This document shows, piece after piece, positions 36,773 through 47,504 of a DNA stretch of 53,378 nucleotides. The stretch is from Eubacteriales bacterium (GTDB taxonomy: Bacteria > Bacillota > Clostridia > Oscillospirales > Oscillospiraceae), in the NCBI GenBank assembly GCA_030531505.1, contig JAUNNH010000002.1:2576-55953 (forward strand). Reading direction: 5' to 3'. The notes under the pieces were generated by a model that saw only the letters and a list, made by a program, of their open reading frames with translations, was not told where the DNA came from and did no database searches. How positions within the stretch are numbered: the stretch's first letter is position 1; every line of letters begins with the position of its first letter. The position numbers were made by a program, and so were the translations under genes.

Positions 36773-37762
36773 TCAGCGTTCCCGCCCGCGCACGCGGTCG
36801 TTGAGCGCCATGAGCGCCTTGACCGCGCCGAAGCGCCGGCGCAGGATGAGGGAGACGAGCAGCCGGTGCCGGCCGCTCATGGCGGCGAAATAGGGGTTGG
36901 AGCGGAAGCGGGGGAATTTGCTCAGAAAGTCCCCGGTCAGCTGCGTGAGCAGCGGGCTCTTCGTGTCGAGCCGCGCCACGCGCACACAGGCGATCAGCAG
37001 CTGGTGGAAGAGCGCGAGGTACTCGAGCTCGGCATGGTAGTCTTCCAAGCGGCCGCTCGCGCGCCAGGCGTCCATCACCATGTCGAGGGCCGGGATGATC
37101 TCGGCGTTGCGATTGAGGTTCGAGGAGTTCATGATGGAGCCGCTGCGGAACAGATAGTGGTACCAGGGCCTGCCCAGGTCCCGGAAGCGCTCCGCGTGCA
37201 GATAGAGCCGCGGCACGGTGGCGAGGTCCTCGAACCAGAGACGGTCCGGGAAGCGGATCCCGGTCTCAATGAAGAGGCTGCGGCGCCAGAGCTTGTTCAC
37301 GGCGTTCGGCGCACCGAAGAGCTGCCGCGGACAGTCTGCGAGCGTGAAGTCGCCGCTCTGTTCCGCGCCGTGGGTGCGGGAGAGCTCCCGCCCCTGCTCG
37401 TCCACCGCGACGAAATCGAAGAGCCCGACATCGAAGCTCCCGTCGAGAGAGGCAAGCATCTCCGCGAGCGCGCCTGGGACGAGGGTGTCGTCGCTGTCGA
37501 GGAAGAACAGATAATCCCCCTGCGCCGCCTCGAGTCCGGTGTTGCGCGCGTGGCCGAGCCCGCCGTTCGGCGTCGTGAGGACGCGCAGCCTCTCGGGAAA
37601 ACGCGCGGCATAATCGCGCAGGATCGCAGCCGAGCCGTCGGTGGAGCCGTCGTTCACCGCGACGATCTCATAGTCCGTGCAGACGGGATCGAGCACGGAA
37701 TCGAGGCAGGCGGCGAGCCAGCGCTCCGTATTATAGACCGGTATGACGACACTCAGCTTCAC
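36773..37762 (-). CDS. Family 2 glycosyltransferase
   Basis: 329 residues. GT-A fold: MKLSVVIPVYNTERWLAACL at the N-terminus, VNDGSTDGSA, ARNTGLEAAQGDYLFFLDSD (the DxD-type metal site as DSDD). It resembles EpsJ/WcaA-type enzymes of surface polysaccharide assembly; donor and acceptor sugars cannot be read. No membrane helix is evident. Promoter at 37820-37792, divergent from lepB. First gene of a possible three-gene transcript with the motor pair. Confidence 0.9.
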   Translation of the reverse strand: MKLSVVIPVYNTERWLAACLDSVLDPVCTDYEIVAVNDGSTDGSAAILRDYAARFPERLRVLTTPNGGLGHARNTGLEAAQGDYLFFLDSDDTLVPGALAEMLASLDGSFDVGLFDFVAVDEQGRELSRTHGAEQSGDFTLADCPRQLFGAPNAVNKLWRRSLFIETGIRFPDRLWFEDLATVPRLYLHAERFRDLGRPWYHYLFRSGSIMNSSNLNRNAEIIPALDMVMDAWRASGRLEDYHAELEYLALFHQLLIACVRVARLDTKSPLLTQLTGDFLSKFPRFRSNPYFAAMSGRHRLLVSLILRRRFGAVKALMALNDRVRGRER

Positions 37763-37791
37763 GCTTTGGCCTCCTTCGACAGGTTTATGCT

Positions 37792-37820
37792 ATTCTACCA
37801 CATCGCGCCCCTGCATTCAA
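37792..37820 (-). promoter_or_regulatory. Promoter of the glycosyltransferase gene
   Basis: Minus strand: -35 TTGAAT (37820-37815), 17-bp spacer, -10 TAGAAT (37797-37792). The -35 lies in the left arm of the dyad 37813-37836. Confidence 0.7.
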
Positions 37821-37828
37821 GAAAAAGC

Positions 37829-37857
37829 TTGAATGCGCGAGGCGGATGCGCTATAAT
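37829..37857 (+). promoter_or_regulatory. lepB promoter
   Basis: -35 TTGAAT (37829-37834), 17-bp spacer, -10 TATAAT (37852-37857). The -35 lies in the right arm of the perfect dyad GCATTCAAG-N6-CTTGAATGC (37813-37836). Confidence 0.75.
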
Positions 37858-37912
37858 ACAGTGAATTACAGTCTGCGGGAGGCAGCCGCTTCCCGCGATA
37901 CAGGAGAGCGCC

Positions 37913-38512
37913 ATGAGCAAGAAGGAAGACAGCAAAAAGAAAAAGAGCAGGGAAGAAGAGGAAGAGGAGCAGCTCCCGCCCGACGTGAAGGCCCGCCGCG
38001 AGACCTACGACTGGATCCAGAGCCTGATGGCGGCGCTGATCGTGTGCGTGTGCATCTTCATTTTCTTCATCCGCGTCATCGACGTGAGCGGCTCGTCCAT
38101 GAACCCGACGCTCTATAACGGCGACAAGATGATCGTCTCGGACGTGCTGTATAAGCCCAAGGCCGGGGACGTGGTCGTCTTCAAGAGCGACACCTACGAT
38201 CCCAACAAGGCCCTCGTCAAGCGCATCATCGCCACCGGCGGGCAGGAGATCAACATCGACTTCGGCACCGGCACCGTCTACATCGACGGCGAGCCGATCG
38301 AGGAGGATTACATCGCCGAGCTCACGCGCAACAAGCTCGACTTCATCGGGCCCAAGACTGTGCCGGAGGGCTGCGTCTTCGTCATGGGCGACAACCGCAA
38401 CAAATCCACCGACAGCCGCAAGAGCGAGATCGGCATGGTGGATGAGCGCACGATCATCGGGCGCGTCTACTGCGTGATCTTCCCGCTCGAGGAGCTGGGT
38501 CTTGTCAAGTGA
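37913..38512 (+). CDS. lepB: Type I signal peptidase
   Basis: 199 residues, Gram-positive SipS-like length. A very charged N-terminal tail (Lys then Glu runs) precedes one membrane helix (about 35-55). The catalytic dyad is Ser62 in GSSMNPT and Lys103 in ALVKRIIATGG; the box GDNRNKSTDSR (159-169) completes the active site on the outer face. It removes signal peptides of exported proteins. First gene of the lepB-rbgA-rnhB-yraN block; its stop overlaps the next ATG. Confidence 0.95.
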   Translation: MSKKEDSKKKKSREEEEEEQLPPDVKARRETYDWIQSLMAALIVCVCIFIFFIRVIDVSGSSMNPTLYNGDKMIVSDVLYKPKAGDVVVFKSDTYDPNKALVKRIIATGGQEINIDFGTGTVYIDGEPIEEDYIAELTRNKLDFIGPKTVPEGCVFVMGDNRNKSTDSRKSEIGMVDERTIIGRVYCVIFPLEELGLVK

Positions 38513-39408
38513 TGCCGGACAACGCCTTTGAAAAGATGAACATCCAGTGGTTCCCCGGTCACATGACCAAGGCCCGCCGGATGATCGAAGAGAATCTGAA
38601 GCTCGTGGACGCGGTCTGCGAGATCCTGGATGCGCGCATCCCGCGCGCGAGCCGCAACCCCGACATCGACCGCCTCGCCCTCGGCAAGCCCCGGCTCCTG
38701 ATCCTGAACCGGACGGACCTGGCCGACCCCGCGGTGACGGCGCGCTGGCGGCGGCACTTCGAGGCGCAGGGCTTCGCCGTGCTCGAGACCGACGCGAAGA
38801 GCGGGCGCGGCGTGAAGGACTTCGCCCCGGCCGTGCGGCGGCTCCTGGATGGGAAGCTGCGCGAGTATGAGGCCAAGGGCCAGACGGGGCGGACGCTGCG
38901 CGTGATGGTGCTCGGCATCCCGAACGTCGGCAAGTCCACCTTCATCAACAAGGTCGCCGGGCGCAAGGCCGCCCTCGCCGGGGACAAGCCGGGCGTGACG
39001 CGCGGCCGCCAGTGGATCAGCATCGACGCCGGGCTCGACCTGCTCGACACCCCGGGCATCCTCTGGCCGAAGTTCGACAGCCAGGAGGTGGGGGAGCTGC
39101 TCGCCGTGACGAACGCCATCAAGGCGGACGTGCTCGACCGCGAGACCCTCGGCGCGAACTTCATCCTCCGCCTGAGCCGTCTCTATCCCGAAGCCCTGCG
39201 CGAGCGCTACAAGCTCGAGCCGGACCCGGAGGCCAACGGCTTTGAGCTGCTCGAGCGCGCCGCGCAGAAGCGCGGCTTCCTCGTCTCCCGCGGGGAGTAC
39301 GATATCGAGCGCATGGCCAACACTCTGCTGAGCGAATACCACGACGGCAAGCTCGGCCGTCTGAGTCTGGAGACGCCGGATGACGGAACTGTGGACAAAG
39401 GAATATGA
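38512..39408 (+). CDS. rbgA: Ribosome biogenesis GTPase RbgA (YlqF)
   Basis: 298 residues. Circularly permuted GTPase: G4 LNRTDLAD comes before G1 GIPNVGKST and G3 DTPG, as in YlqF. It acts in late assembly of the 50S subunit. The N-terminal NIQWFPGHMTKARRMIEENL is diagnostic. I use ATG 38512, which overlaps the lepB stop (TGATG) and suits coupled translation; MNIQW a few codons on is the start in many relatives and cannot be excluded. Overlaps rnhB by 29 bases. Confidence 0.93.
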   Translation: MPDNAFEKMNIQWFPGHMTKARRMIEENLKLVDAVCEILDARIPRASRNPDIDRLALGKPRLLILNRTDLADPAVTARWRRHFEAQGFAVLETDAKSGRGVKDFAPAVRRLLDGKLREYEAKGQTGRTLRVMVLGIPNVGKSTFINKVAGRKAALAGDKPGVTRGRQWISIDAGLDLLDTPGILWPKFDSQEVGELLAVTNAIKADVLDRETLGANFILRLSRLYPEALRERYKLEPDPEANGFELLERAAQKRGFLVSRGEYDIERMANTLLSEYHDGKLGRLSLETPDDGTVDKGI

Positions 39409-39979
39409 GATTTACGACAGCGGCGTGACGCTTCTCTGCGGTGTGGACGAAGCGGGGCGCGGCCCCCTGGCCGGGCCCGTCTACGCCGCTGCCGTCATGC
39501 TGCCGCGCGGCTGCGAGATCCCGGGGCTCAACGATTCGAAGAAGCTCTCGGAGAAGCGCCGCGAGGAGCTTTTCGACGTGATCTGCGAAAAGGCGGTCGC
39601 CTTCGGTATCGCCCGCGCGGAGGTGGAGGAGATCGAGGAGCGCAACATCCTCGGCGCAACCTTCCTCGCCATGAACCGCGCCATCGCGCAGCTCTCTCCG
39701 CAGCCGGAGCTCGCGCTCATCGACGGCAACCGCAACACCGGCATCGCCGTGCCGAGCCGCTGCGTCGTCAAGGGCGACGCGAGCTGCGCGGACATCGCCG
39801 CAGCCTCGATCCTCGCGAAGGTGAGCCGTGACCGTTACATGCTCGAGATGGCGGCGCGCTACCCGGAGTACGCCTTCGAGCAGCACAAGGGCTACGGCAC
39901 GCAGCTGCACTACGAGCGGCTGCGGCTTTACGGACCTTTGCCCATCCACCGCCCGAGCTTTCTGAGGAAAATGCACTGA
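39380..39979 (+). CDS. rnhB: Ribonuclease HII
   Basis: 199 residues. It cleaves RNA in RNA-DNA hybrids and single ribonucleotides in DNA. Active-site motifs: CGVDEAGRGPLAGPVYAAAV (D-E-x-G-R-G, about residues 20-39), LIDGNR, and the VKGDASCADIAAASILAKV block. The ATG at 39380 has GGAGA upstream and lies within the end of rbgA in another frame. Its stop overlaps the yraN start by one base. The order rbgA-rnhB-yraN is usual in Firmicutes. Confidence 0.95.
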   Translation: MTELWTKEYEIYDSGVTLLCGVDEAGRGPLAGPVYAAAVMLPRGCEIPGLNDSKKLSEKRREELFDVICEKAVAFGIARAEVEEIEERNILGATFLAMNRAIAQLSPQPELALIDGNRNTGIAVPSRCVVKGDASCADIAAASILAKVSRDRYMLEMAARYPEYAFEQHKGYGTQLHYERLRLYGPLPIHRPSFLRKMH

Positions 39980-40338
39980 TGGAGGCGAAGGCGCTGGGGG
40001 ACTTCGGGGAGGAGCAGGCGGCGCGCTGCCTCCGCCGGAAGGGCTACCGCATCGTGGAGCGCAACTTCCGCTGCCGCCAGGGTGAGATCGACATCATCGC
40101 CGAGAAGGGCGGCTATATCGTCTTCGTCGAGGTGAAGGAACGCAGGGACGCGCGCTTTGCCGCGGCACGGGAGTTCGTGACGGCGGCCAAGCAGCGGCGC
40201 ATCCTGACCGCGGCGCAGCTCTATCTCGCGCAGAGCGGGAGCGAGCGGCAGCCGCGCTTTGACGTGATCGAGGTCTACGCCCCGCAGGGCCCGTCCGGAA
40301 AGGTGACGATCGAGCACATCGAGGACGCGTTTATGTAG
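39979..40338 (+). CDS. YraN-family (UPF0102) putative endonuclease
   Basis: 119 residues. The fold is of the restriction-endonuclease type: GEIDIIAEKGGYIVFVEVKE carries the E-x-D..E-V-K catalytic pattern. The true role is not known; it is commonly found after rnhB. Starts at ATG 39979 inside the rnhB stop (TGATG). End of the operon; a tandem pair of hairpins follows at 40391-40507. Confidence 0.9.
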   Translation: MEAKALGDFGEEQAARCLRRKGYRIVERNFRCRQGEIDIIAEKGGYIVFVEVKERRDARFAAAREFVTAAKQRRILTAAQLYLAQSGSERQPRFDVIEVYAPQGPSGKVTIEHIEDAFM

Positions 40339-40390
40339 GCTGGCCCTATCCTGCTGAGACAAAAACAGGCGGATGGTTTTTCAATATGTA

Positions 40391-40427
40391 TCCCCATCGA
40401 AGCCCAGCGAAGCGGGTTTGATGGGGA
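40391..40427. repeat. Constant-loop hairpin, copy 3
   Basis: AGCCCAGCGAAGCGG (40401-40415) differs by one base from the 15-mers at 11974 and 29776. Here the arms are TCCCCATC (40391-40398) and GATGGGGA (40420-40427). Confidence 0.65.
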
Positions 40428-40432
40428 AAGGA

Positions 40433-40507
40433 AGAAGGAGCCTGCGGATGTGCAGTTTTCGCGGATCCTGCGGAAACCGCGGAAACGGAACGGAGCAGGC
40501 TCCTTCT
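40433..40507. terminator. Long stem enclosing a GC-rich loop, after the DUF1540 gene
   Basis: Perfect 13-bp stem AGAAGGAGCCTGC (40433-40445) with 40495-40507; the 49-base loop holds smaller pairings (CGCGG with CCGCG). It begins 4 bp past the stop of the minus-strand DUF1540 gene. It could be a convergent terminator or a small structured RNA. Confidence 0.55.
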
Positions 40508-40511
40508 GACG

Positions 40512-40688
40512 TCAACAGCTGCCGCGCGGGCAGAAGGTCGAGCAGTAGGTCTCGCCCTTGGTCTCGGCGTGCTCGTTCTGTACGCTGATCTTCTCCGCCG
40601 TGCAGCGGCAGTCGATGGTGTTATACTTGCAGGCCGTGACGTCGCAGCCCACGCCGGGGTTCGGCGCGCCGTGTTTTTTATCCGTCAT
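40512..40688 (-). CDS. DUF1540 Cys-rich peptide (58 aa)
   Basis: A small protein with eight cysteines in the DUF1540 pattern: C15, C20 (CDVTACKYN), C27 and C29 (IDCRCTAEKISV), then a spacer and C49, C53 and C58 (TYCSTFCPRGSC). The domain is thought to bind metal; function unknown. I start at ATG 40688 with AAAGGAGG 8 bases upstream; the frame is open further upstream without a ribosome site. Count of visible Cys is seven (15, 20, 27, 29, 49, 53, 58), so metal ligation may involve one His. Probably monocistronic. Confidence 0.85.
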   Translation of the reverse strand: MTDKKHGAPNPGVGCDVTACKYNTIDCRCTAEKISVQNEHAETKGETYCSTFCPRGSC

Positions 40689-40758
40689 CCGGAAAGCCTC
40701 CTTTTTTGGGATGGCTTTAGCTTTTCCGTTTTCAAGTCGTTTATGCACAGGGGTTCGT

Positions 40759-41448
40759 ATGGCACTTTACGCGATCGGCGACCTGCACCTCTCCCTCGGC
40801 GGCGACAAGCCGATGGATGTGTTCGGGGAGACCTGGCGGGACCACGCCGAAAAACTGAAAACAAACTTTGCACGGCTCCGGGAGGATGATCTCACCGTGC
40901 TCTGCGGGGACCTGAGCTGGGCGATGGACCTGCCCGGCGCGCGGGAGGATTTCGCCTTCATCGAGGCCCTGCCCGGCCGGAAGCTCCTGCTCAAAGGCAA
41001 CCACGATTTCTGGTGGAGCACGGCCGCGAAGGCGAAGCGTTTCTTCGCGGAAAACGGCTGGACGAGCATGGACATCCTCCACAACAACTGCTTCTTCTAC
41101 GGCGACTACGCCCTCTGCGGCACGCGCGGCTGGTTTTACGAGGAGGAGCGCGGCGGCGAGCACGACAAAAAGATCCTGCGGCGCGAGGTGATGCGCCTCG
41201 AGGCCTCGCTGGACGCGGCGGGGGAGCGGGAGAAGCTGGTCTTCCTCCACTATCCTCCGATCTACCGCGGCTACGAGTGCCCGGAGATCCTGGAGCTGCT
41301 GGAGAAGCACCGCGTGCCGCTCTGCTGCTACGGCCACCTGCACGGCAAAAGCTGCCTCGGCGCCTTCAACGGCCGCCGCGGCGCGACGCAGTTTCGCCTC
41401 CTGAGCGCCGACTTTGCCGGCTTCGCCCCGGTGAAGATCCTGGATTGA
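40759..41448 (+). CDS. Calcineurin-like metallophosphoesterase
   Basis: 229 residues. Motifs: YAIGDLHLS at the N-terminus (D-x-H), CGDLSWAMD, KGNHDFWW, FLHYPP and YGHLHG, the complete di-metal set. It belongs to a clostridial phosphohydrolase group with the KGNHDFWW wording; substrate unknown. I start at ATG 40759 behind CACAGGGG; the frame is open upstream through the DUF1540 region but only as antisense. Monocistronic by context. Confidence 0.9.
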   Translation: MALYAIGDLHLSLGGDKPMDVFGETWRDHAEKLKTNFARLREDDLTVLCGDLSWAMDLPGAREDFAFIEALPGRKLLLKGNHDFWWSTAAKAKRFFAENGWTSMDILHNNCFFYGDYALCGTRGWFYEEERGGEHDKKILRREVMRLEASLDAAGEREKLVFLHYPPIYRGYECPEILELLEKHRVPLCCYGHLHGKSCLGAFNGRRGATQFRLLSADFAGFAPVKILD

Positions 41449-41481
41449 CGGAAAAAGCCCCGTTTTTTAATGAATTTGTCA

Positions 41482-41510
41482 TTGATTTTGCAGGGATTAT
41501 CTGTTATCAT
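41482..41510 (+). promoter_or_regulatory. tig promoter
   Basis: -35 TTGATT (41482-41487), 17-bp spacer, -10 TATCAT (41505-41510), 45 bp before the tig ATG. No CIRCE or CtsR-type box (GGTCAAA repeats) is visible. Confidence 0.6.
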
Positions 41511-41554
41511 ATTTCAGCGTGTTTTGAACAACAAAGAAAGAGGAGAATACCGCC

Positions 41555-42901
41555 ATGATCTTGAAGAACGTTGAGAAGAAAGAAAAGAACACCGCCCTCT
41601 TCCAGGTGGAGAGCGACGCGGCCGAGTTCGAGACCGCCGTCAACGCCGCCTATCTGAAGAACAAGGGCAATATATACATCCCCGGCTTCCGCAAGGGCAA
41701 GGCGCCCCGCGCCATCGTGGAGGGCATGTACGGCCATGAGGTCTTCTATCAGGACGCCATGGACGATCTGGCCCCCAAGGCCTTTGAGTACGGCCTGGAG
41801 GAGTCCAAGCTGCAGACCGTCGGCGCCCCCTCCATCTCCGATGTGAACGTCACCGACGAGAAGACCGTGGTCTACACCTTCGCCGTCACCCTGTACCCCG
41901 AGGTCACCCTCGGCCAGTACAAGGGCCTGAGCGCCCCGAAGGAGAGCGCCGAGGTCGAGGAGAGCGAGGTCGACGCCGAGGTCGAGAACGCCCGCAAGCG
42001 CAACGCGCGCAAGGTCAGCGTCGAGGACCGCGAGGCGAAGATGGGCGACACCGTGAGCATCGACTTCGACGGCTTCCTCGAGGGCGAGCGCTTTGACGGC
42101 GGCAAGGCCGAGAACTATTCCCTGACCCTGGGCTCCCACTCCTTCGTCCCCGGCTTTGAGGAGCAGGTCGCCGGCATGAAGCTCGGCGAGGAGAAGGACC
42201 TCAACATCACCTTCCCGCAGGACTACGTCGAGAACCTCGCCGGCAAGGACGTCGTGTTCAAGGTGAAGCTCAATTCCATCACCGAGGACGAGCTGCCCGA
42301 GCTGGACGACGAGTTCGCGAAGGACGTGTCCGAGTTCGATACCCTCGAGGAGTATAAGGCCGACGTGCGCGCCAAGCTCCAGAAGAACAAGGAGGAGCAG
42401 GCGGAGAACGCCTTCCGCTCCCTCATCATGAAGCAGGCCGCCGACAACATGACCGTGGAGATCCCGCAGGTGATGCTGGCCGAGAAGGCGGAGGAGATCG
42501 TGCGCAACTACGCGGCGAACTTCGGCATGACCGACCGCAGCGTCCCGATGGACAAGCTCCTCCAGATGATGGGCCTCGACCGCGAGTCCATGAACATGAC
42601 CATCATGCCCGCCGCCGAGTTCCAGGTGAAGAACGATCTGCTCATCGACGCCGTCGTCAAGGCCGAGAACATCGAGGTCAGCGACGAGGAGGCCGAGGAG
42701 TACGTCAAGAAGGTCGCCGAGAGCGTGAACGCGAGCGTCGAGGAGATCAAGCAGTACTTCGGCGCGGAGTACATCGCGCAGGAGAAGAAGCGCGAGAAGG
42801 CCACCAACGTCATCCTCGAGAGCGCCGTCGTGGGCGAGATGCCCGCCGCCGAGGAGAAGGCGGAGGAGCCCGCGGCCGAGGAAGAGAACAAGGCCGAATA
42901 A
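41555..42901 (+). CDS. tig: Trigger factor
   Basis: 448 residues. Ribosome-bound chaperone and prolyl isomerase. The ribosome-binding loop GFRKGKAPR (about 44-52) is intact; the FKBP-type PPIase domain lies at about 160-245 (VSIDFDGFLEGERFDGG), and the helical C-terminal chaperone domain ends in an acidic Glu/Ala tail (about 430-448). AGAGGAGAA precedes the ATG. First gene of the tig-clpP-clpX-lon-engB block. Confidence 0.96.
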   Translation: MILKNVEKKEKNTALFQVESDAAEFETAVNAAYLKNKGNIYIPGFRKGKAPRAIVEGMYGHEVFYQDAMDDLAPKAFEYGLEESKLQTVGAPSISDVNVTDEKTVVYTFAVTLYPEVTLGQYKGLSAPKESAEVEESEVDAEVENARKRNARKVSVEDREAKMGDTVSIDFDGFLEGERFDGGKAENYSLTLGSHSFVPGFEEQVAGMKLGEEKDLNITFPQDYVENLAGKDVVFKVKLNSITEDELPELDDEFAKDVSEFDTLEEYKADVRAKLQKNKEEQAENAFRSLIMKQAADNMTVEIPQVMLAEKAEEIVRNYAANFGMTDRSVPMDKLLQMMGLDRESMNMTIMPAAEFQVKNDLLIDAVVKAENIEVSDEEAEEYVKKVAESVNASVEEIKQYFGAEYIAQEKKREKATNVILESAVVGEMPAAEEKAEEPAAEEENKAE

Positions 42902-42965
42902 TCTTCCCGGGATCCGGATATTCTCTTTTGGATAGGCTGAGCAAAAGCTGAAGGAGAGTTTTACT

Positions 42966-43547
42966 ATGAGTTTAGTCCCCTATGTGGTCGAGCAGACCAG
43001 CCGCGGCGAGCGGTCCTATGACATCTTCTCGCGTCTGCTGAACGACCGGATCGTCATGCTGTCGGAGGAAGTGAACGACACGACCGCGAGCCTGATCGTG
43101 GCGCAGCTGCTGTACCTCGAGGCCCAGGACCCCGACAAGGACATCATGTTCTACATCAACAGCCCCGGCGGCAGCGTGAGCGCGGGCCTCGCGATCTACG
43201 ACACGATGCAGTATATCAAGCCCGACGTGTCCACCATCTGCGTGGGCATGGCCGCCTCGATGGGCGCCTTCCTGCTCTCCGCGGGCGCGAAGGGCAAGCG
43301 CCTCGCCCTGCCGAATGCCGAGATCATGATCCACCAGCCCTCCGCCGGTACGCAGGGCAAGGTGACGGACATGGAGATCGACGTGGAGCATTTCCTGAAG
43401 ATCAAGGAGCGCCTGAACCGGATCCTGGCCGCGAACACCGGCAAGACGCCGGAGGAGGTCAAGGCCGACTCGGAGCGCGACCGCTGGCTGAGCGCCGAGG
43501 AGGCGCTGGCCTACGGCCTGGTCGACAAGGTCATCGACAAGCGCTGA
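42966..43547 (+). CDS. clpP: ATP-dependent Clp protease proteolytic subunit
   Basis: 193 residues. Serine protease that forms a 14-mer chamber. The triad is Ser98 (GMAASMGA), His123 (MIHQP) and Asp172 (SERDRW). The N-terminus [20 protein letters not shown] is canonical, so the start is secure; GAAGGAGAG lies upstream. It works with ClpX encoded 265 bp downstream, but a hairpin and a MITE-like element separate the two. Confidence 0.97.
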   Translation: MSLVPYVVEQTSRGERSYDIFSRLLNDRIVMLSEEVNDTTASLIVAQLLYLEAQDPDKDIMFYINSPGGSVSAGLAIYDTMQYIKPDVSTICVGMAASMGAFLLSAGAKGKRLALPNAEIMIHQPSAGTQGKVTDMEIDVEHFLKIKERLNRILAANTGKTPEEVKADSERDRWLSAEEALAYGLVDKVIDKR

Positions 43548-43559
43548 GCGCAATTATGG

Positions 43560-43588
43560 GCAAGGGGGAAGGAATTATTCCCCCTTGC
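43560..43588 (+). terminator. Hairpin after clpP
   Basis: 11-bp perfect stem GCAAGGGGGAA (43560-43570) with TTCCCCCTTGC (43578-43588), then TTCC. A weak terminator or mRNA end. Confidence 0.65.
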
Positions 43589-43589
43589 T

Positions 43590-43797
43590 TCCATGTAATC
43601 TGGCCGATTGCGAAAGCCGCAAACAAGCTTGGAGCCTTGCCTCGGAGGGCTTGAAAAGTTGCTTTTAAGGCAGCTTTGCCGCTTCAAAAACACCCGGAGG
43701 CGAGCCCTCATGCCGACCAAAACGGGCTTAAGCCCGCTGCGATAAGCCTGAGCCCGCTGCTGCCAAACGCGTTTCGCAATTGACTGTCCATGTAATC
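43590..43797. mobile_element. MITE-like non-coding insertion between clpP and clpX
   Basis: An 11-bp direct repeat TCCATGTAATC (43590-43600 and 43787-43797) flanks inverted ends ATTGCGAAA (43607-43615) and TTTCGCAAT (43772-43780), each exactly 6 bp inside the direct repeat. No open frame of note lies within. This is the form of a miniature inverted-repeat element with a target duplication. Its interior has further small pairings (GGGCTTAAGCCC at 43726-43737). Confidence 0.7.
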
Positions 43798-43812
43798 GGA
43801 TAGGAGAATCCC

Positions 43813-45066
43813 ATGGCAAGAAATGATGAACGCAGGAGCATCCGCTGCTCCTTCTGCGGCAAGCCGCAGTCCCTCGTCAACCGCCTCATCGCCGGCAACG
43901 GCAGCTATATCTGCGACGAGTGCGTGCGCATGTGCATGCAGATCGTGGACGATCAGCCCGCCGAGGCCCCGGCCGTGAACGGCTACGACGGCCTGCCCCT
44001 CGCCTTTGAGAAGCTGCCGCGCCCCATCCAGATCAAGGCCAATCTCGACCAGTATGTGATCGGGCAGGAGCGGGCCAAGAAGGTCCTCTCCGTGGCGGTC
44101 TACAACCACTATAAGCGTATCCTCCACAGCGCGAAGAACGACGTGGAGCTGCAGAAGAGCAATATCCTGCTCATCGGCCCCACCGGCAGCGGCAAGACGC
44201 TTTTTGCGCAGACCCTCGCCCGCATGCTCGATGTGCCCTTCGCCATCGCCGACGCCACGACCCTGACCGAGGCCGGCTATGTCGGCGAGGATGTGGAGAA
44301 CGTGATCCTCAAGCTCCTGCAGGCGGCGAACTTCGATGTCGAGCGCGCCCAGAAGGGCATCATCTACATCGACGAGATCGACAAGATCGCCCGCAAGAGC
44401 GAGAACACCTCCATCACCCGCGACGTCTCCGGTGAGGGCGTGCAGCAGGCGCTGCTCAAGCTCCTCGAGGGCACGATCGCGAATGTCCCGCCCCAGGGCG
44501 GGCGCAAGCACCCCCACCAGGAGTTCATCCACGTCGACACCACGAACATCCTCTTCATCTGCGGCGGCGCCTTCGACGGCCTCGACAAGATCATCGAGCG
44601 GCGCACCACCAAGAAGACGATGGGCTTCGGCGCGGATATCGTGAGCGGCGGCGAGCGCGACGTGGGCGAGATCCTTGCCCAGGTGCAGCAGCACGACCTG
44701 CTCAAGTTCGGTATCATCCCGGAGCTGATCGGCCGTCTGCCGGTGGTCGCCTCGCTCGATTCCCTCAAGCGCGAGGATCTCGTGCGCATCCTGACCGAGC
44801 CGAAGAACGCCATGACGAAGCAGTACCAGGTCCTGATGGGCATGGACAGCGTCGAGCTGGACTTCGAGCCCGCGGCGCTCGAGGCCATCGCCGACCGCGC
44901 CATCGAGCGCAAGATCGGCGCGCGCGGCCTGCGCAGCGTGATGGAGGGCGTCATGACCGATATCATGTATACCGTGCCCTCCGACCCCACGGTCAAACGC
45001 GTCGTGATCACGGCCGAGAGCGTCCTGAACGGGACTTCTCCGACGATCGAACGCCTCAACCAGTGA
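43813..45066 (+). CDS. clpX: ATP-dependent Clp protease ATP-binding subunit ClpX
   Basis: 417 residues. The N-terminal zinc finger has Cys12, Cys15, Cys34 and Cys37. AAA+ motifs: Walker A GPTGSGKT (about 119-126), Walker [11 protein letters not shown], pore loop region GYVGED, and the IGF-like loop that docks on ClpP is in the expected stretch ([10 protein letters not shown]). It unfolds substrates and feeds them to ClpP. AGGAGAATCCC precedes the ATG, after the MITE-like element. Confidence 0.96.
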   Translation: MARNDERRSIRCSFCGKPQSLVNRLIAGNGSYICDECVRMCMQIVDDQPAEAPAVNGYDGLPLAFEKLPRPIQIKANLDQYVIGQERAKKVLSVAVYNHYKRILHSAKNDVELQKSNILLIGPTGSGKTLFAQTLARMLDVPFAIADATTLTEAGYVGEDVENVILKLLQAANFDVERAQKGIIYIDEIDKIARKSENTSITRDVSGEGVQQALLKLLEGTIANVPPQGGRKHPHQEFIHVDTTNILFICGGAFDGLDKIIERRTTKKTMGFGADIVSGGERDVGEILAQVQQHDLLKFGIIPELIGRLPVVASLDSLKREDLVRILTEPKNAMTKQYQVLMGMDSVELDFEPAALEAIADRAIERKIGARGLRSVMEGVMTDIMYTVPSDPTVKRVVITAESVLNGTSPTIERLNQ

Positions 45067-45094
45067 ACGGGCTTGCCTCCGGAAAGGAGACTCT

Positions 45095-47500
<2,406 letters not shown>

Positions 47501-47504
47501 AGCG

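Noticed and set aside
34627-37762. A complete Zorya defence system
   Set aside because: No zorC, zorD or zorE-like gene flanks the pair; both sides are ordinary transport or glycan genes.
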